Assembly: GCA_016650215.1 (NCBI GenBank)
Contig: JAENWF010000132.1
Coordinates: forward strand, 1 to 32,627
Length of the DNA stretch: 32,627 bases
DNA from: Thermoanaerobaculia bacterium
GTDB taxonomy: Bacteria > Acidobacteriota > Thermoanaerobaculia > Gp7-AA8
Direction: 5' to 3'
The stretch's first letter is position 1. Every line of letters begins with the position of its first letter. This document shows positions 8,211 through 16,558 of this stretch, piece after piece. A program made the translations under genes and the position numbers. Under the pieces are notes generated by a model, which searched no databases, was not told where the DNA came from, and saw only the letters and a list, made by a program, of their open reading frames with translations.

Positions 8211-9674
8211 ATGCGCATCGTCTTCGCAACATCTGAGGTCTCGCCGATCGCCAAGACAGGAGGTCTGGGCGATGTGTGCGGATCCCTTCCGAAAGAGCTG
8301 CGGAAGCTCGGGCACGACGTCGTAGTCTTCATGCCGTTTTATCGCCAGGCGCGTCAATACTTCGAACGTGAGGGGGTCGCGGTCGAGAGCGCCCATCCTC
8401 CGGTGCCGATCGTCTGGGCCAACTGGGCCGCACAGGCTGGATTTCATCGAACTCTCCTTCCGGGGAGCGATGTGCCGCTGATCCTCGTTGAGAACGATTA
8501 CTTCTTCGACCGCGAACACATCTACTCGACGCACGCAGGAGCCGACGACTTTCTCCTCCGCTATGCATTCTTCTGCCGGGCGGTAGTGCTCGGGTGCCAG
8601 CTCCTCGGAATAGAGCCCGACATTCTTCACGCGCACGACTGGCACGCCGCGCTGCTGCCTGTCTACCTCCATTCAGGACTGCGCGGCAGCGAGACGTTCC
8701 GCGCGACGCGCTCGGTCTTTACGATTCACAACCTGAACTATCAGGGAGCCGCGGGCCCGGACGCGTTTGCGCTCACCGGTCTGCACAGCCGCTACTGGGC
8801 CGGCGATGCGGTCGAGCACTTCGGCACGGTCAATCCGATGAAAGGGGGAATCATCTTCGCCGATCAGGTTACGACCGTCTCGCCGAACTATGCGCGCGAG
8901 ATCCAGACGCCCGTGCACGGCGCGGGTCTCGATGGCGTCCTGCGCGCCGTCTCGTACAAGTTCAGCGGAGTGCTCAACGGGATCGATTCGGACGAGTGGG
9001 ATCCGTCGAGCGACCCGCACCTCGAGGCGAATTTCGAGGCCGGGAAACTTCACGGCAAGACCGTTTCCAAGCGGATGCTGGCGAAGGAAGCGAGGCTCAA
9101 GTACAAAGCGAAGACGCCGCTCATAGGCGTCGTCTCGCGCCTCGTCGATCAGAAGGGTTTCCAACTCCTCCTTCCGATTCTGAGCAAGCTGCTGAAAGCG
9201 GGCGCGCAGGCAGTTGTTCTCGGTAGCGGCGAGAACTATTACGAGGAGGGATTCGCGCAGATCGCCGCGCAGAACCCCGAGTCGTGCAGCGTCTGGCTCG
9301 GATTCGACAACGAACTAGCGCATCGCATCTACGCGGGATGCGACCTGCTGCTCATGCCGTCGATGTACGAGCCGTGCGGGCTGAATCAGATGTACGCGCT
9401 TCGATACGGAACCTTGCCGGTTGTCCGGATGACAGGGGGCCTTGCAGACACGGTCGTCCCGTACGACGGGACGAATCGGGAGATCGCGAACGGGTTCGGT
9501 TTCGTCGATCCCGCTTCCGAGGATCTCTACTTCGCGACGTGGGCAGGGATGCTGAACTACAAGGACTCCCGTCTCTGGAAGACGCTGCAAACGAACGGCA
9601 TGCAGCACGATTTCTCGTGGTCGCGGTCCGCGAGGCAGTATGAGGCCACGTATGAAAGGGCGCTGAAGGGGTAG
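8211..9674 (+). CDS. glgA: Glycogen synthase (ADP-glucose type, GT5)
   Basis: Transfers glucose from ADP-glucose to the growing alpha-1,4-glucan in glycogen synthesis. N-terminal KTGGLGDVCGSLP contains the ADP-glucose-binding lysine K15. HAHDWHAALLP and TIHNLNYQG follow, and the C-terminal Rossmann domain has GVVSRLVDQKGFQLL and MPSMYEPCGLNQMYALRYGTLPVV, with the catalytic Glu in EPCGLNQ. The 487-aa length matches the family. The gene ends tail to tail with the MerR gene, only 2 bp apart. No other glycogen gene (glgB, glgC, glgP) is nearby. Confidence 0.95.
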   Translation: MRIVFATSEVSPIAKTGGLGDVCGSLPKELRKLGHDVVVFMPFYRQARQYFEREGVAVESAHPPVPIVWANWAAQAGFHRTLLPGSDVPLILVENDYFFDREHIYSTHAGADDFLLRYAFFCRAVVLGCQLLGIEPDILHAHDWHAALLPVYLHSGLRGSETFRATRSVFTIHNLNYQGAAGPDAFALTGLHSRYWAGDAVEHFGTVNPMKGGIIFADQVTTVSPNYAREIQTPVHGAGLDGVLRAVSYKFSGVLNGIDSDEWDPSSDPHLEANFEAGKLHGKTVSKRMLAKEARLKYKAKTPLIGVVSRLVDQKGFQLLLPILSKLLKAGAQAVVLGSGENYYEEGFAQIAAQNPESCSVWLGFDNELAHRIYAGCDLLLMPSMYEPCGLNQMYALRYGTLPVVRMTGGLADTVVPYDGTNREIANGFGFVDPASEDLYFATWAGMLNYKDSRLWKTLQTNGMQHDFSWSRSARQYEATYERALKG

Positions 9675-9676
9675 GG

Positions 9677-10057
9677 TTACTTCTCGAGGATTTTCAGAAT
9701 CGCGGCCAGCTCTTTCCGGACGTTAGCGATGGTCTTCGAGGTTTCACCTTTCGCCTGCTCTGGCTTTGTCGCACGTGCGGCAGCCGCAGCCGCCGGCTTG
9801 ACGGCGCCGTCTTCCAGTTCGATGTCGAGCCTCTTCTTCGCTCCCGCGATCGTAAACCCCTCGGAATAGAGGAGCTGCTTGATGCGGAGAATGATGTCGA
9901 TCTCGCGCTGGCTGTACATCCGCTGTCCGCCATCACTTTTGTTCGGCGCGAGCGCAGGGAACTCGGTCTCCCAATAGCGGAGAACGTACGGCTGGACGTC
10001 GGCAACCTTGCAAACCTCGCCGATCTTGTAGGTGCGCTTCTCGTCCCCCGCAGGCAT
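9677..10057 (-). CDS. MerR-family transcriptional regulator
   Basis: A 126-aa DNA-binding protein. The N-terminal winged helix-turn-helix reads YKIGEVCKVADVQPYVLRYWE, followed by GGQRMYSQREIDIILRIKQLL and the GFTIAGAKKRLD helix. The C-terminal part is a short Ala/Lys-rich tail and a helix (VRKELAAILKILE) that could dimerise. It resembles the small, effector-domain-less MerR proteins often found near ihfA or pheT in other bacteria. ATG 10057 was chosen because the 33 extra residues available upstream are Gly/Arg-rich and unlike the family. A TATAAT lies 9 bases upstream of this ATG, so the message may have almost no leader. Whether it controls the divergent hyp operon is unknown. Confidence 0.85.
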   Translation of the reverse strand: MPAGDEKRTYKIGEVCKVADVQPYVLRYWETEFPALAPNKSDGGQRMYSQREIDIILRIKQLLYSEGFTIAGAKKRLDIELEDGAVKPAAAAAARATKPEQAKGETSKTIANVRKELAAILKILEK

Positions 10058-10066
10058 CTGGTGAGG

Positions 10067-10072
10067 ATTATA
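10067..10072 (-). promoter_or_regulatory. Possible -10 box for the MerR gene
   Basis: Perfect TATAAT on the minus strand, 9 bases before the chosen ATG at 10057. No TTGACA-like -35 lies at the right distance; the region upstream is very GC-rich. If used, the transcript would start within a few bases of the ATG and be nearly leaderless. Confidence 0.35.
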
Positions 10073-10226
10073 TGAGGGTGGTGCCCGTCCGCCGCCGCCC
10101 CGTTCAAGACCACCACCCGCCCTCCTACCCACCCCCACCCAGGTGACACCCATCACCTCCTCATGTGTGACGGGTCATCCCCTCATGTTCCCGGGCCGCC
10201 TACCTTGATGCACGAGGAAGCAGGAC

Positions 10227-12539
10227 ATGCCCTTTGCGGGACGACACATCGAGATTCGTGGCGTAGTCCAGGGTGTCGGATTTCGTCCGTTCGTCCATCA
10301 GGCGGCACACCGCGACGGGATCACTGGCCGCGTGCGCAACGACTCGACTGGTGTTGTTATCGACGCATTTGGCGAAACGATGGCGCTGGAGAAATTCACC
10401 GGAAGGCTCGCGACCGACGCGCCTCCGGCGGCGCGAATCGCCGATCTCGCATGGCAGCCGATTCCGTTCGAGATCGTCACTGGGTTCGAGATCACGGCAA
10501 GCGCGCAGACTTCCGAACGAAACATTTCGATTCCTCCCGACCTCGCGATTTGTGACGACTGTCTGCGCGAAGTTCTCGATCCGGCCGACCGCCGTTATCT
10601 CTACCCCTTCACGAACTGCACGAACTGCGGACCGCGTTACTCGATCGTCCGCGACATCCCTTACGACCGCGCGCAGACGACGATGGCGAGGTTCGAAATG
10701 TGCGGGCGATGCCAGGCGGAGTACGACGATCCGCTCAATCGCCGCTTTCACGCACAACCGAATGCGTGTCCCGATTGCGGGCCGCGTCTGACCGCGCTCG
10801 ATCCCAGCGGGATTGAGGTTCGCACCAGTTTTGCGATCGGGTTTGCCGCGCGCGCGCTGAAGGCGCAACTGATCGTCGCGTTGAAAGGCATCGGCGGATT
10901 TCACCTCGCGTGCGATGCGACTTCCGCGATTGCGGTCCGGCGCCTGCGCGAACGGAAACGTCGCGATGCGAAGCCGCTCGCCGTGATGGTGCGCGATCTC
11001 GCCGCAGCTGAGGCGATTGCGGCGCTGACGAATGACGAGAAAAAACTCCTCGCTTCGGTGGAGCGGCCCATCGTCCTTGCCGCGCGCAGGGGAGAGCTGA
11101 TCGCTCCCGCGGTCTCCGGAGACAACCCCCTGATCGGAATCATGCTCGCGTACACGCCGCTGCATCACATTCTCCTCGCCGAGGCAGGAACGCCGCTCGT
11201 GATGACCTCGGGAAACCTTTCCGAAGAGCCGATGGCGTACGAGAACGCGCAGGCGATCGCTCAGCTCGGTGAAGTCGCCGATCTCTTCCTGGTGCACGAC
11301 CGCGAGATCGAAACGCGGGTCGATGATTCTGTTGCGCGGGTGATCGCGGGCACACCGACGCTGCTGCGCCGCGGACGCGGATACGTTCCGGGTGGCGTGC
11401 GCGTCACGACTCCGTTCGACGTTCCGGTACTCGCATGCGGTGCTCATCTGAAGAACGCCGTCTGCATCGGCACTGGACGCAACGCATTCCTCGGCCCGCA
11501 CGTCGGCGATCTCGAGACAGTCGCGTCGCTTCGCGCGTTCGAGGCGTCGATCGAGCAGATGAAACGCTTCATCGGTGTCGAGCCAACGATCATCGCGCAC
11601 GATCTTCACCCCGACTATCTCTCGACGCGATACGCGGAGGCGCAGTCAGGCGTCACGACGATCGCCGTGCAGCACCATCATGCGCACATCGTCAGTGCGA
11701 TGGCGGAGCATCACCTGAGCGGGCCGGTCATCGGCTTCGCGTATGACGGCGCCGGCTTCGGCACTGACGGGACGTCGTGGGGCGGCGAGGTGCTGATCGT
11801 GGACGAGCGCAGATTTACGCGCGCGGCGACGTTTCGGCCGATCGCGCTCGCCGGCGGCGACCAGGCGATCCGGCAGGTGTGGCGGATCGCGCTCGCGCTT
11901 CTCGATGATGCGTTCGAGGGCGAGGCGCCAGTGGACGCGCTTCCCCTTTTCGGCGAGGTGCCGCGTCGCGACATCGAGTCGGTTCGCCGCATGATCCAGC
12001 GGGGCGTGAACACGCATCGCGCGCGCGGAGTTGGGCGCTACTTCGATGCGCTCGGCTCGATCGGACTCGGACGCCCCGACTCCCGTTACGAGGGGGAAGT
12101 CGCGTTCCTCTGGAACATGATTGCGGATCCCGGCGAGAAGGGACTCTACCCGGTCGTGATCCGCGAAGGGGCCGGGCCGTGGGAGATCGATCCGCGTACG
12201 CTCGTGAGAGCCGCGGTGCTCGAGTTCATCGCGGGACGCGGCGCAGCAACCGTCTCTGCGCGTTTCCACAACACGATCGCGCGCGCGACGGTCGAGATCG
12301 CGCAGTCGCTCCTGACCATTCACGGAGAGATGCCGGTCATTCTGAGCGGGGGCTGCTTCCAGAACGCGCGCCTCACCGAGTCGGTCATCGCCGGACTCGC
12401 GCCGTTCACACGCGTCTACACCAACCATCAGATCCCGCCGGGTGACGGCGGAATCGCACTCGGCCAGGCTGTGATCGCGAACGCAATCGCGCGCGCCGGA
12501 GCCGTCGAAGATCGAAAAGAGGTCGCGCTATGTGTCTAG
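10227..12539 (+). CDS. hypF: HypF carbamoyltransferase, [NiFe]-hydrogenase maturation
   Basis: Converts carbamoyl phosphate and ATP to carbamoyl-adenylate and passes the carbamoyl group to the C-terminal Cys of HypE, the first step of CN ligand synthesis. Domains in order: acylphosphatase (RGVVQGVGFRPFVHQ, about residues 5-90); two zinc-finger modules, CDDC...CTNC and CGRC...CPDC (about 108-190); a YrdC-like domain (KGIGGFHLACDAT onward, about 215-375); and a Kae1-like domain with HHHAHIVSAMAEH, DGAGFGTDGTSWGGE and LSGGCFQNARL. All signature residues are visible, and 770 aa is normal. A GAGGAAGCAGGA stretch precedes ATG. It is the first gene of the operon and overlaps hypC by 10 bases. Confidence 0.97.
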   Translation: MPFAGRHIEIRGVVQGVGFRPFVHQAAHRDGITGRVRNDSTGVVIDAFGETMALEKFTGRLATDAPPAARIADLAWQPIPFEIVTGFEITASAQTSERNISIPPDLAICDDCLREVLDPADRRYLYPFTNCTNCGPRYSIVRDIPYDRAQTTMARFEMCGRCQAEYDDPLNRRFHAQPNACPDCGPRLTALDPSGIEVRTSFAIGFAARALKAQLIVALKGIGGFHLACDATSAIAVRRLRERKRRDAKPLAVMVRDLAAAEAIAALTNDEKKLLASVERPIVLAARRGELIAPAVSGDNPLIGIMLAYTPLHHILLAEAGTPLVMTSGNLSEEPMAYENAQAIAQLGEVADLFLVHDREIETRVDDSVARVIAGTPTLLRRGRGYVPGGVRVTTPFDVPVLACGAHLKNAVCIGTGRNAFLGPHVGDLETVASLRAFEASIEQMKRFIGVEPTIIAHDLHPDYLSTRYAEAQSGVTTIAVQHHHAHIVSAMAEHHLSGPVIGFAYDGAGFGTDGTSWGGEVLIVDERRFTRAATFRPIALAGGDQAIRQVWRIALALLDDAFEGEAPVDALPLFGEVPRRDIESVRRMIQRGVNTHRARGVGRYFDALGSIGLGRPDSRYEGEVAFLWNMIADPGEKGLYPVVIREGAGPWEIDPRTLVRAAVLEFIAGRGAATVSARFHNTIARATVEIAQSLLTIHGEMPVILSGGCFQNARLTESVIAGLAPFTRVYTNHQIPPGDGGIALGQAVIANAIARAGAVEDRKEVALCV

Positions 12540-12811
12540 GAGTTCCGGGACGTGTCATCGAGATCAACGGAAGCATGGCAACGGTCGATTTCTGGGGCGT
12601 GAGGCGTCAGGTCAACCTCGACATCGTCGATGAGCCGGTCAAGCCGGGCGACTACATCCTCAACCACGTCGGCTTCGCGATTCGCAGAATCCCCGAGGAG
12701 TCGATTGCGGAGACGCTGTCGCTCTACGAGACGCTGATGAAGGAAGCGGAAGACGACGCGATGGCCGCCGACGTGCGCGCCGAGATCGCGGGAGCGGGAA
12801 GAGTGTCATGA
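12530..12811 (+). CDS. hypC: HypC hydrogenase maturation chaperone
   Basis: Small scaffold protein that, with HypD, holds the Fe(CN)2CO unit and delivers it to the hydrogenase large subunit. It begins MCLGVPGRVIEI, with the essential Cys2 directly after the initiator Met, and has NHVGFAI with the conserved His (H46). At 93 aa it is slightly longer than the roughly 80-90 aa norm because of an acidic C-terminal helix. Its ATG lies inside the end of hypF, and its TGA overlaps the hypD ATG (ATGA). Confidence 0.97.
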   Translation: MCLGVPGRVIEINGSMATVDFWGVRRQVNLDIVDEPVKPGDYILNHVGFAIRRIPEESIAETLSLYETLMKEAEDDAMAADVRAEIAGAGRVS

Positions 12812-13938
12812 ACGGGGCACGGCTGAAGTTTCGCGATCCAGAGCTTGCAAAGTCACTCGCCGCGACGCTCGCGAAGCTTGTCGACGACATCGGGCGGCCT
12901 GTTGCGGTCATGCACGTCTGCGGAAGCCACGAGCAGGCGATTGCGAAGTTCGGTCTCCGCTCGATGTTTCCGAAGAATCTCAACGTGATCATGGGACCCG
13001 GCTGCCCGGTCTGCGTGACCGACGTGCCGGAGGTCGACGAAGGCGTGGTGCTCGCCGGAAACGGCGTCCGCATCGCGACGTACGGCGACATGCTGAGAGT
13101 TCCCGGGACAGTGCGCTCGCTTTCCGATGCGCAGGCGCTCGGTGCGAAGATCGACGTCGTCTACAGTCCCGCTCAGGCGGTCGACATCGCGCGGAAGACC
13201 GACGAAGACATCGTCTTCTTCGCGACCGGCTTCGAAACGACGGCGGTCGCGACGGCGGCGGTCATCGTGAGCGATCCGCCGAAGAACTTCTCCGTGCTCT
13301 CGGCACACAAGTACATTCCGCCGGCCATGGAGATCGTTGCGGAGATGCCCGAGTCGCGCGTTGAGGGATTTCTCGCGGCAGGTCATGCGGCGACGATCAC
13401 CGGCACGGCCATATTCGAACCGTTCGTCGAGCGGCACAAGTTGCCTGTCGTCGTCGCCGGCTTCGAGCCGCTCGACATCCTCGCAGGACTCGTCGAGTTG
13501 GTGACGCTGATCCGCAACGGCACACCGCGTGTGGTGAATGCGTTCCCGCGCTGCGTGTCGCGCGAAGGGAACCTGAACGCGCAGGAGCTTCTGTGGCGCG
13601 TCTTCCGTCCGATCGGCGGACGCTGGCGCGGCATTGCGCACGTCCCGAACGGCAATCTACGGCTACGCGACGAGTACGCGCACGTCGATGCGCGCCGCAA
13701 GTACGAGATCAATGTCACGGCGCTGTGGGACTTCTCGCCGCCTCAACTCGCGAATCAGTGCATCTGCGGCGACATCATGGCGGGAATCCGTAACCCGATC
13801 GACTGCCGTCTCTTCAACAAGGAATGCGTGCCGGAGACGCCGGTCGGCGCGTGCATGGTGTCGAACGAAGGAACGTGCAAGATCTGGCACCTGTACGGCG
13901 GCGTTCCCGATCTTTCGGCACTGGAGGTTGCGTCATGA
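12808..13938 (+). CDS. hypD: HypD Fe-S scaffold, [NiFe]-hydrogenase maturation
   Basis: Iron-sulfur protein on which, together with HypC, the Fe(CN)2CO group is assembled. The conserved redox cysteines are C38 (MHVCGSHE) and C66/C69 (GPGCPVCVT). The C-terminal 4Fe-4S ligands lie in CICGDIMAGIRNPIDC, NKEC and GACMVSNEGTC. It also has TGFETTAVATAA and the AGFEPLDIL segment of the family. Length is 376 aa. The start overlaps hypC by 4 bases and the stop overlaps the hypE start by 4 bases. Confidence 0.97.
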   Translation: MNGARLKFRDPELAKSLAATLAKLVDDIGRPVAVMHVCGSHEQAIAKFGLRSMFPKNLNVIMGPGCPVCVTDVPEVDEGVVLAGNGVRIATYGDMLRVPGTVRSLSDAQALGAKIDVVYSPAQAVDIARKTDEDIVFFATGFETTAVATAAVIVSDPPKNFSVLSAHKYIPPAMEIVAEMPESRVEGFLAAGHAATITGTAIFEPFVERHKLPVVVAGFEPLDILAGLVELVTLIRNGTPRVVNAFPRCVSREGNLNAQELLWRVFRPIGGRWRGIAHVPNGNLRLRDEYAHVDARRKYEINVTALWDFSPPQLANQCICGDIMAGIRNPIDCRLFNKECVPETPVGACMVSNEGTCKIWHLYGGVPDLSALEVAS

Positions 13939-14980
13939 CGGTTGCCGCAATGCCGCTGAGCAACAGCGGACGTGTCTCGCTCAAGCAGGGTGGTGGTGGC
14001 CGCGCGATGCGCGCGCTCATCGAGCGTCTCTTCATCCGCGATTTTGCAGCGATGCCGTTCGACGGCGTCGGCCTCGCCGCGATGGACGACGGCGCGGCGA
14101 TTCCAATGGGGGACGAATGGCTCGTCATCACCACAGACTCGCATGTCATCCACCCGATCTTCTTTCCCGGCGGCGACATCGGCCGCATCTCCATCTGCGG
14201 CACCGTGAACGATCTGGCAATGATGGGTGCGACGCGGATCCTCGGCCTCACCTGTGGCGTCATTCTCGAAGAGGGATTTCCGCTCGAACAGCTCGAGGCG
14301 ATTCAGCGCTCGATCGTCGCGACATGCCTCGAGGCAGGAACGGTCATCGTCACCGGCGACACGAAGGTGATGGGAAGCGGCGAGATCGACGGCATCGCGA
14401 TCAACACGACCGGCATCGCGATGACGAAGCGCGTCATTCGCGACAATGCGCTCCGCGTGGGCGACCGGATCATCGTTACCGGGACGATCGGCGATCATGG
14501 CCTCGCGGTCATGGCCGCGCGGCATGGGCTGGAGCTGGAAGGCGATCTGAAGTCGGACGTCGCGCCGCTGAACTCGCTCATCGCTCTCGCAACGGCCGCA
14601 ATGCCCGAGGCGATCACCGCGATGAAGGATCCGACGCGAGGAGGTCTCGCGAGCGCGCTCCATGAGATGGCTTCGAAGAGCAACGTCGGCGTCATGTTGC
14701 GCGAGGCGAGCGTGCCTGTGACCGAAGCGGTACGCGCGGCCGGCGAAATTCTCGGCATTGACCCGCTGCATGTCGCGAACGAAGGGAAGGCCGTGATGGG
14801 CGTTCGTCCCGAAGACGCCGACCGCATGCTCGCGATTCTACGCAGCCATCCGCTCGGCCGCGACGCCGCCATCATTGGGACTGCATCACGGAGAGGCCGG
14901 GCTCATTGATTCTCGACACAGGATTCGGAAAGAGGTTGCTGGCGGAGCCGGAAGGCGAGCCGCTGCCGCGCATATGCTGA
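13935..14980 (+). CDS. hypE: HypE hydrogenase maturation protein, apparent -1 frameshift before the C-terminus
   Basis: PurM-like ATPase that dehydrates the carbamoyl group on its C-terminal Cys to thiocyanate. The frame from ATG 13935 gives a normal HypE body (LKQGGGGRAMRALIE, DDGAAIPMGDEWLVITTDSHV, MKDPTRGG, NEGKAVMGV). It then runs out of frame to TGA 14907-14909, giving 324 aa without the signature tail. The missing tail is encoded in another frame up to TGA 14978-14980: DCITERPGSLILDTGFGKR followed by GEPLPRIC, exactly the family ending with its essential terminal Cys. One extra G in the GGG at 14877-14879 would restore a 348-aa protein. No slippery heptamer is evident. It is either a sequencing error or a real mutation. 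The coordinates given span the restored gene. Confidence 0.88.
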
Positions 14981-15705
14981 AAGAGTCCGCCACAGCCCGC
15001 GTCGCCGTCCTCTGCTCGAAGCGGGCTCCAGGGCTCGATGAGCTTTTGAGCCATCCGCAGCGCGGCAAGCTGTTCGAGATCAGCTGCGTCATCACGACCG
15101 AGAGCCATCTCATCGGTCAGGAGCGGATCGAAGCAGCGGGCGTTCCCGTGATGACCCACTCCATCCGACACTTCTTCGAGGAGCGCGGTGCACGGCTCAG
15201 CGATCGGAAGGTGCGCGCCGACTACGATGCGGTGACGGCTGCGGCGCTGCGGGTGATCGGCGTCGATACCGTGCTGCTTCTCGGCTACCTCTATGTGCTG
15301 ACTTCTCCGATGCTGGACATGTTTCCGGATCGGATTCTCAACATCCACGACAGCGATCTGACTCTCATTCGGCCGGATGGCAGTCGGCGCTACACAGGCC
15401 TTCATTCGACGCGCGACGCCATTCTCGCCGGCGAGACCGAGACGCGCAGTGCAGTCCATTTCGTGACATCGACGCTCGACGGCGGTCCGGTTCTGATGCT
15501 CAGCGATGCGTATCCGATCGCTCCCTTTGCGACCGAGGCTGCGCTGAGTGCTTCGATCGACATCGTGCGCGCGTACTCGTATGCGCATCGCGAGTGGATG
15601 ATGCGCAATGAGTGGGGATCTCTTGCAGCGCGATCTCTCGAGTACCTCGCGGCTGGAATCGTCAGCGTCGAGCGGAAAGACGACCGGGAGTTGGTGAGCG
15701 TATGA
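14974..15705 (+). CDS. PurN-like formyltransferase in hyp operon (HypX N-half equivalent?)
   Basis: A 243-aa formyltransferase-fold protein. The catalytic triad of 10-formyl-THF enzymes is visible: N123 and H125 (RILNIHDSDL) and D169 (TSTLDGGPVL). It is not a housekeeping PurN: the loop between N-I-H and GLH is about 8 residues longer (TLIRPDGSRRY), and its place is inside the hydrogenase maturation operon. In HypX, a formyltransferase-like domain and a crotonase-like domain are fused and make the CO ligand from 10-formyl-THF; here the crotonase is the next gene. I infer a split HypX. ATG 14974 overlaps the restored hypE stop (ATGCTGA), and the stop overlaps the next ATG. Confidence 0.75.
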   Translation: MLKESATARVAVLCSKRAPGLDELLSHPQRGKLFEISCVITTESHLIGQERIEAAGVPVMTHSIRHFFEERGARLSDRKVRADYDAVTAAALRVIGVDTVLLLGYLYVLTSPMLDMFPDRILNIHDSDLTLIRPDGSRRYTGLHSTRDAILAGETETRSAVHFVTSTLDGGPVLMLSDAYPIAPFATEAALSASIDIVRAYSYAHREWMMRNEWGSLAARSLEYLAAGIVSVERKDDRELVSV

Positions 15706-16547
15706 GCAACATTCAGATGGAAAGGGACGGCGGAGTCGGTCTCATCACGATCGATCGTAAGGAGCGTTTCAACTCTCTCGACGTTGAAACGGCACGCGAT
15801 CTCCGCAAGGCGGGACTGCAGTTCGCGCGCGATGCATCGGTTCGCGCGGTCGTCCTGCGCGGCGCCGGCGGCATCTTCTGCAGCGGCGCCGACCTGAAGT
15901 ACATACGGGCTGGCGGCGATGCACGAGATCTCGGCTACCTGCAGCCCGAGCGCGGCGCCGTTGCTCAGGGCGCTGATCCCGCTTTCGGTTCGATTTTCAA
16001 ACAGATCCTCGAGTACATTCACAGCACCATCTCCGAGATCCGCCGCGCAGCGAAGCCGTTCATCGCCGCCGTCGACGGGGTCGCCGCAGCCGGGGGATTC
16101 GGCCTTGCAATGTCGTGCGATCTCGTCTTCGCGTCGGAGCGCGCATCGTTCGAGTGGGCGTATTCGAAGACGGGACTCACCGGCGCGGAAAGCTCCACGT
16201 TCTTCCTTCCGCGTCTTCTGGGGTTTCGCCGCGCGATGGACCTGCTGCTGCTGAATCCGCGGCTCGATGCCCGGCGCGCGTACGAGATGGGGCTCGTCAG
16301 CGGTGTCTTTCCGACTGATGTCTTCGATGCTGAAGTGATGGCCGTCGCGCGAAAGCTCGCGGCGGGACCGACCGAAGCCCTCGGAATTGCGAAGCAACTG
16401 ATGAACCAGGCGGCCGGCATGGATCGGCTCGACTATCACCTCGATCGCGAACTCGAGAACCTGGCGCGTATCGCCGATGGCAGCAACTTCGCCGAAGGCC
16501 TTGCAGCGTTCTTCGAGAAGCGCCCACCTGAGTTCGCGGAAAGGTAG
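15702..16547 (+). CDS. Crotonase-fold protein in hyp operon (HypX C-half equivalent?)
   Basis: A 281-aa enoyl-CoA hydratase/isomerase superfamily member. The oxyanion-hole segments are present (GIFCSGADL about 57-65; GVAAAGGFGLAMSCD about 126-140), as is the downstream FFLPRLLG. Both glutamates of classical crotonase are replaced: G134 sits where GGGCELAMMCD has Glu, and Y154 (WAYSKTGL) where QPEILLG has Glu. The isomerase-type SPDGGS segment reads TGAESS. It is therefore unlikely to hydrate enoyl-CoA. Following a formyltransferase in the hyp operon, it is best explained as the CO-releasing half of a split HypX acting on formyl-CoA (inference). It overlaps the formyltransferase by 4 bases. 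Confidence 0.8.
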   Translation: MSNIQMERDGGVGLITIDRKERFNSLDVETARDLRKAGLQFARDASVRAVVLRGAGGIFCSGADLKYIRAGGDARDLGYLQPERGAVAQGADPAFGSIFKQILEYIHSTISEIRRAAKPFIAAVDGVAAAGGFGLAMSCDLVFASERASFEWAYSKTGLTGAESSTFFLPRLLGFRRAMDLLLLNPRLDARRAYEMGLVSGVFPTDVFDAEVMAVARKLAAGPTEALGIAKQLMNQAAGMDRLDYHLDRELENLARIADGSNFAEGLAAFFEKRPPEFAER

Positions 16548-16558
16548 ACTCAAAAATC

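Noticed and set aside
10149-10161. Perfect AGGAGGTGAT Shine-Dalgarno on the minus strand with a GTG at 10149 six bases downstream, opening a 151-codon frame
   Set aside because: That frame overlaps the MerR gene in another phase, is Ser/Arg-rich and has no domain. The in-frame MerR starts at 10151-10156 are too close to the Shine-Dalgarno. The site lies in a C-rich stretch, so chance is likely.
10200-11609. A 469-codon open frame on the minus strand inside hypF
   Set aside because: It lies antisense to the well-supported hypF gene and its protein is Arg/Asp/Glu-rich with no family features. Long antisense frames are normal in GC-rich genes with this codon bias.
14870-14885. Programmed -1 frameshifting as the explanation for HypE
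   Set aside because: The zero-frame codons ATT GGG ACT do not form an X XXY YYZ slippery heptamer, and no strong downstream structure was evident. A single-base indel is simpler.
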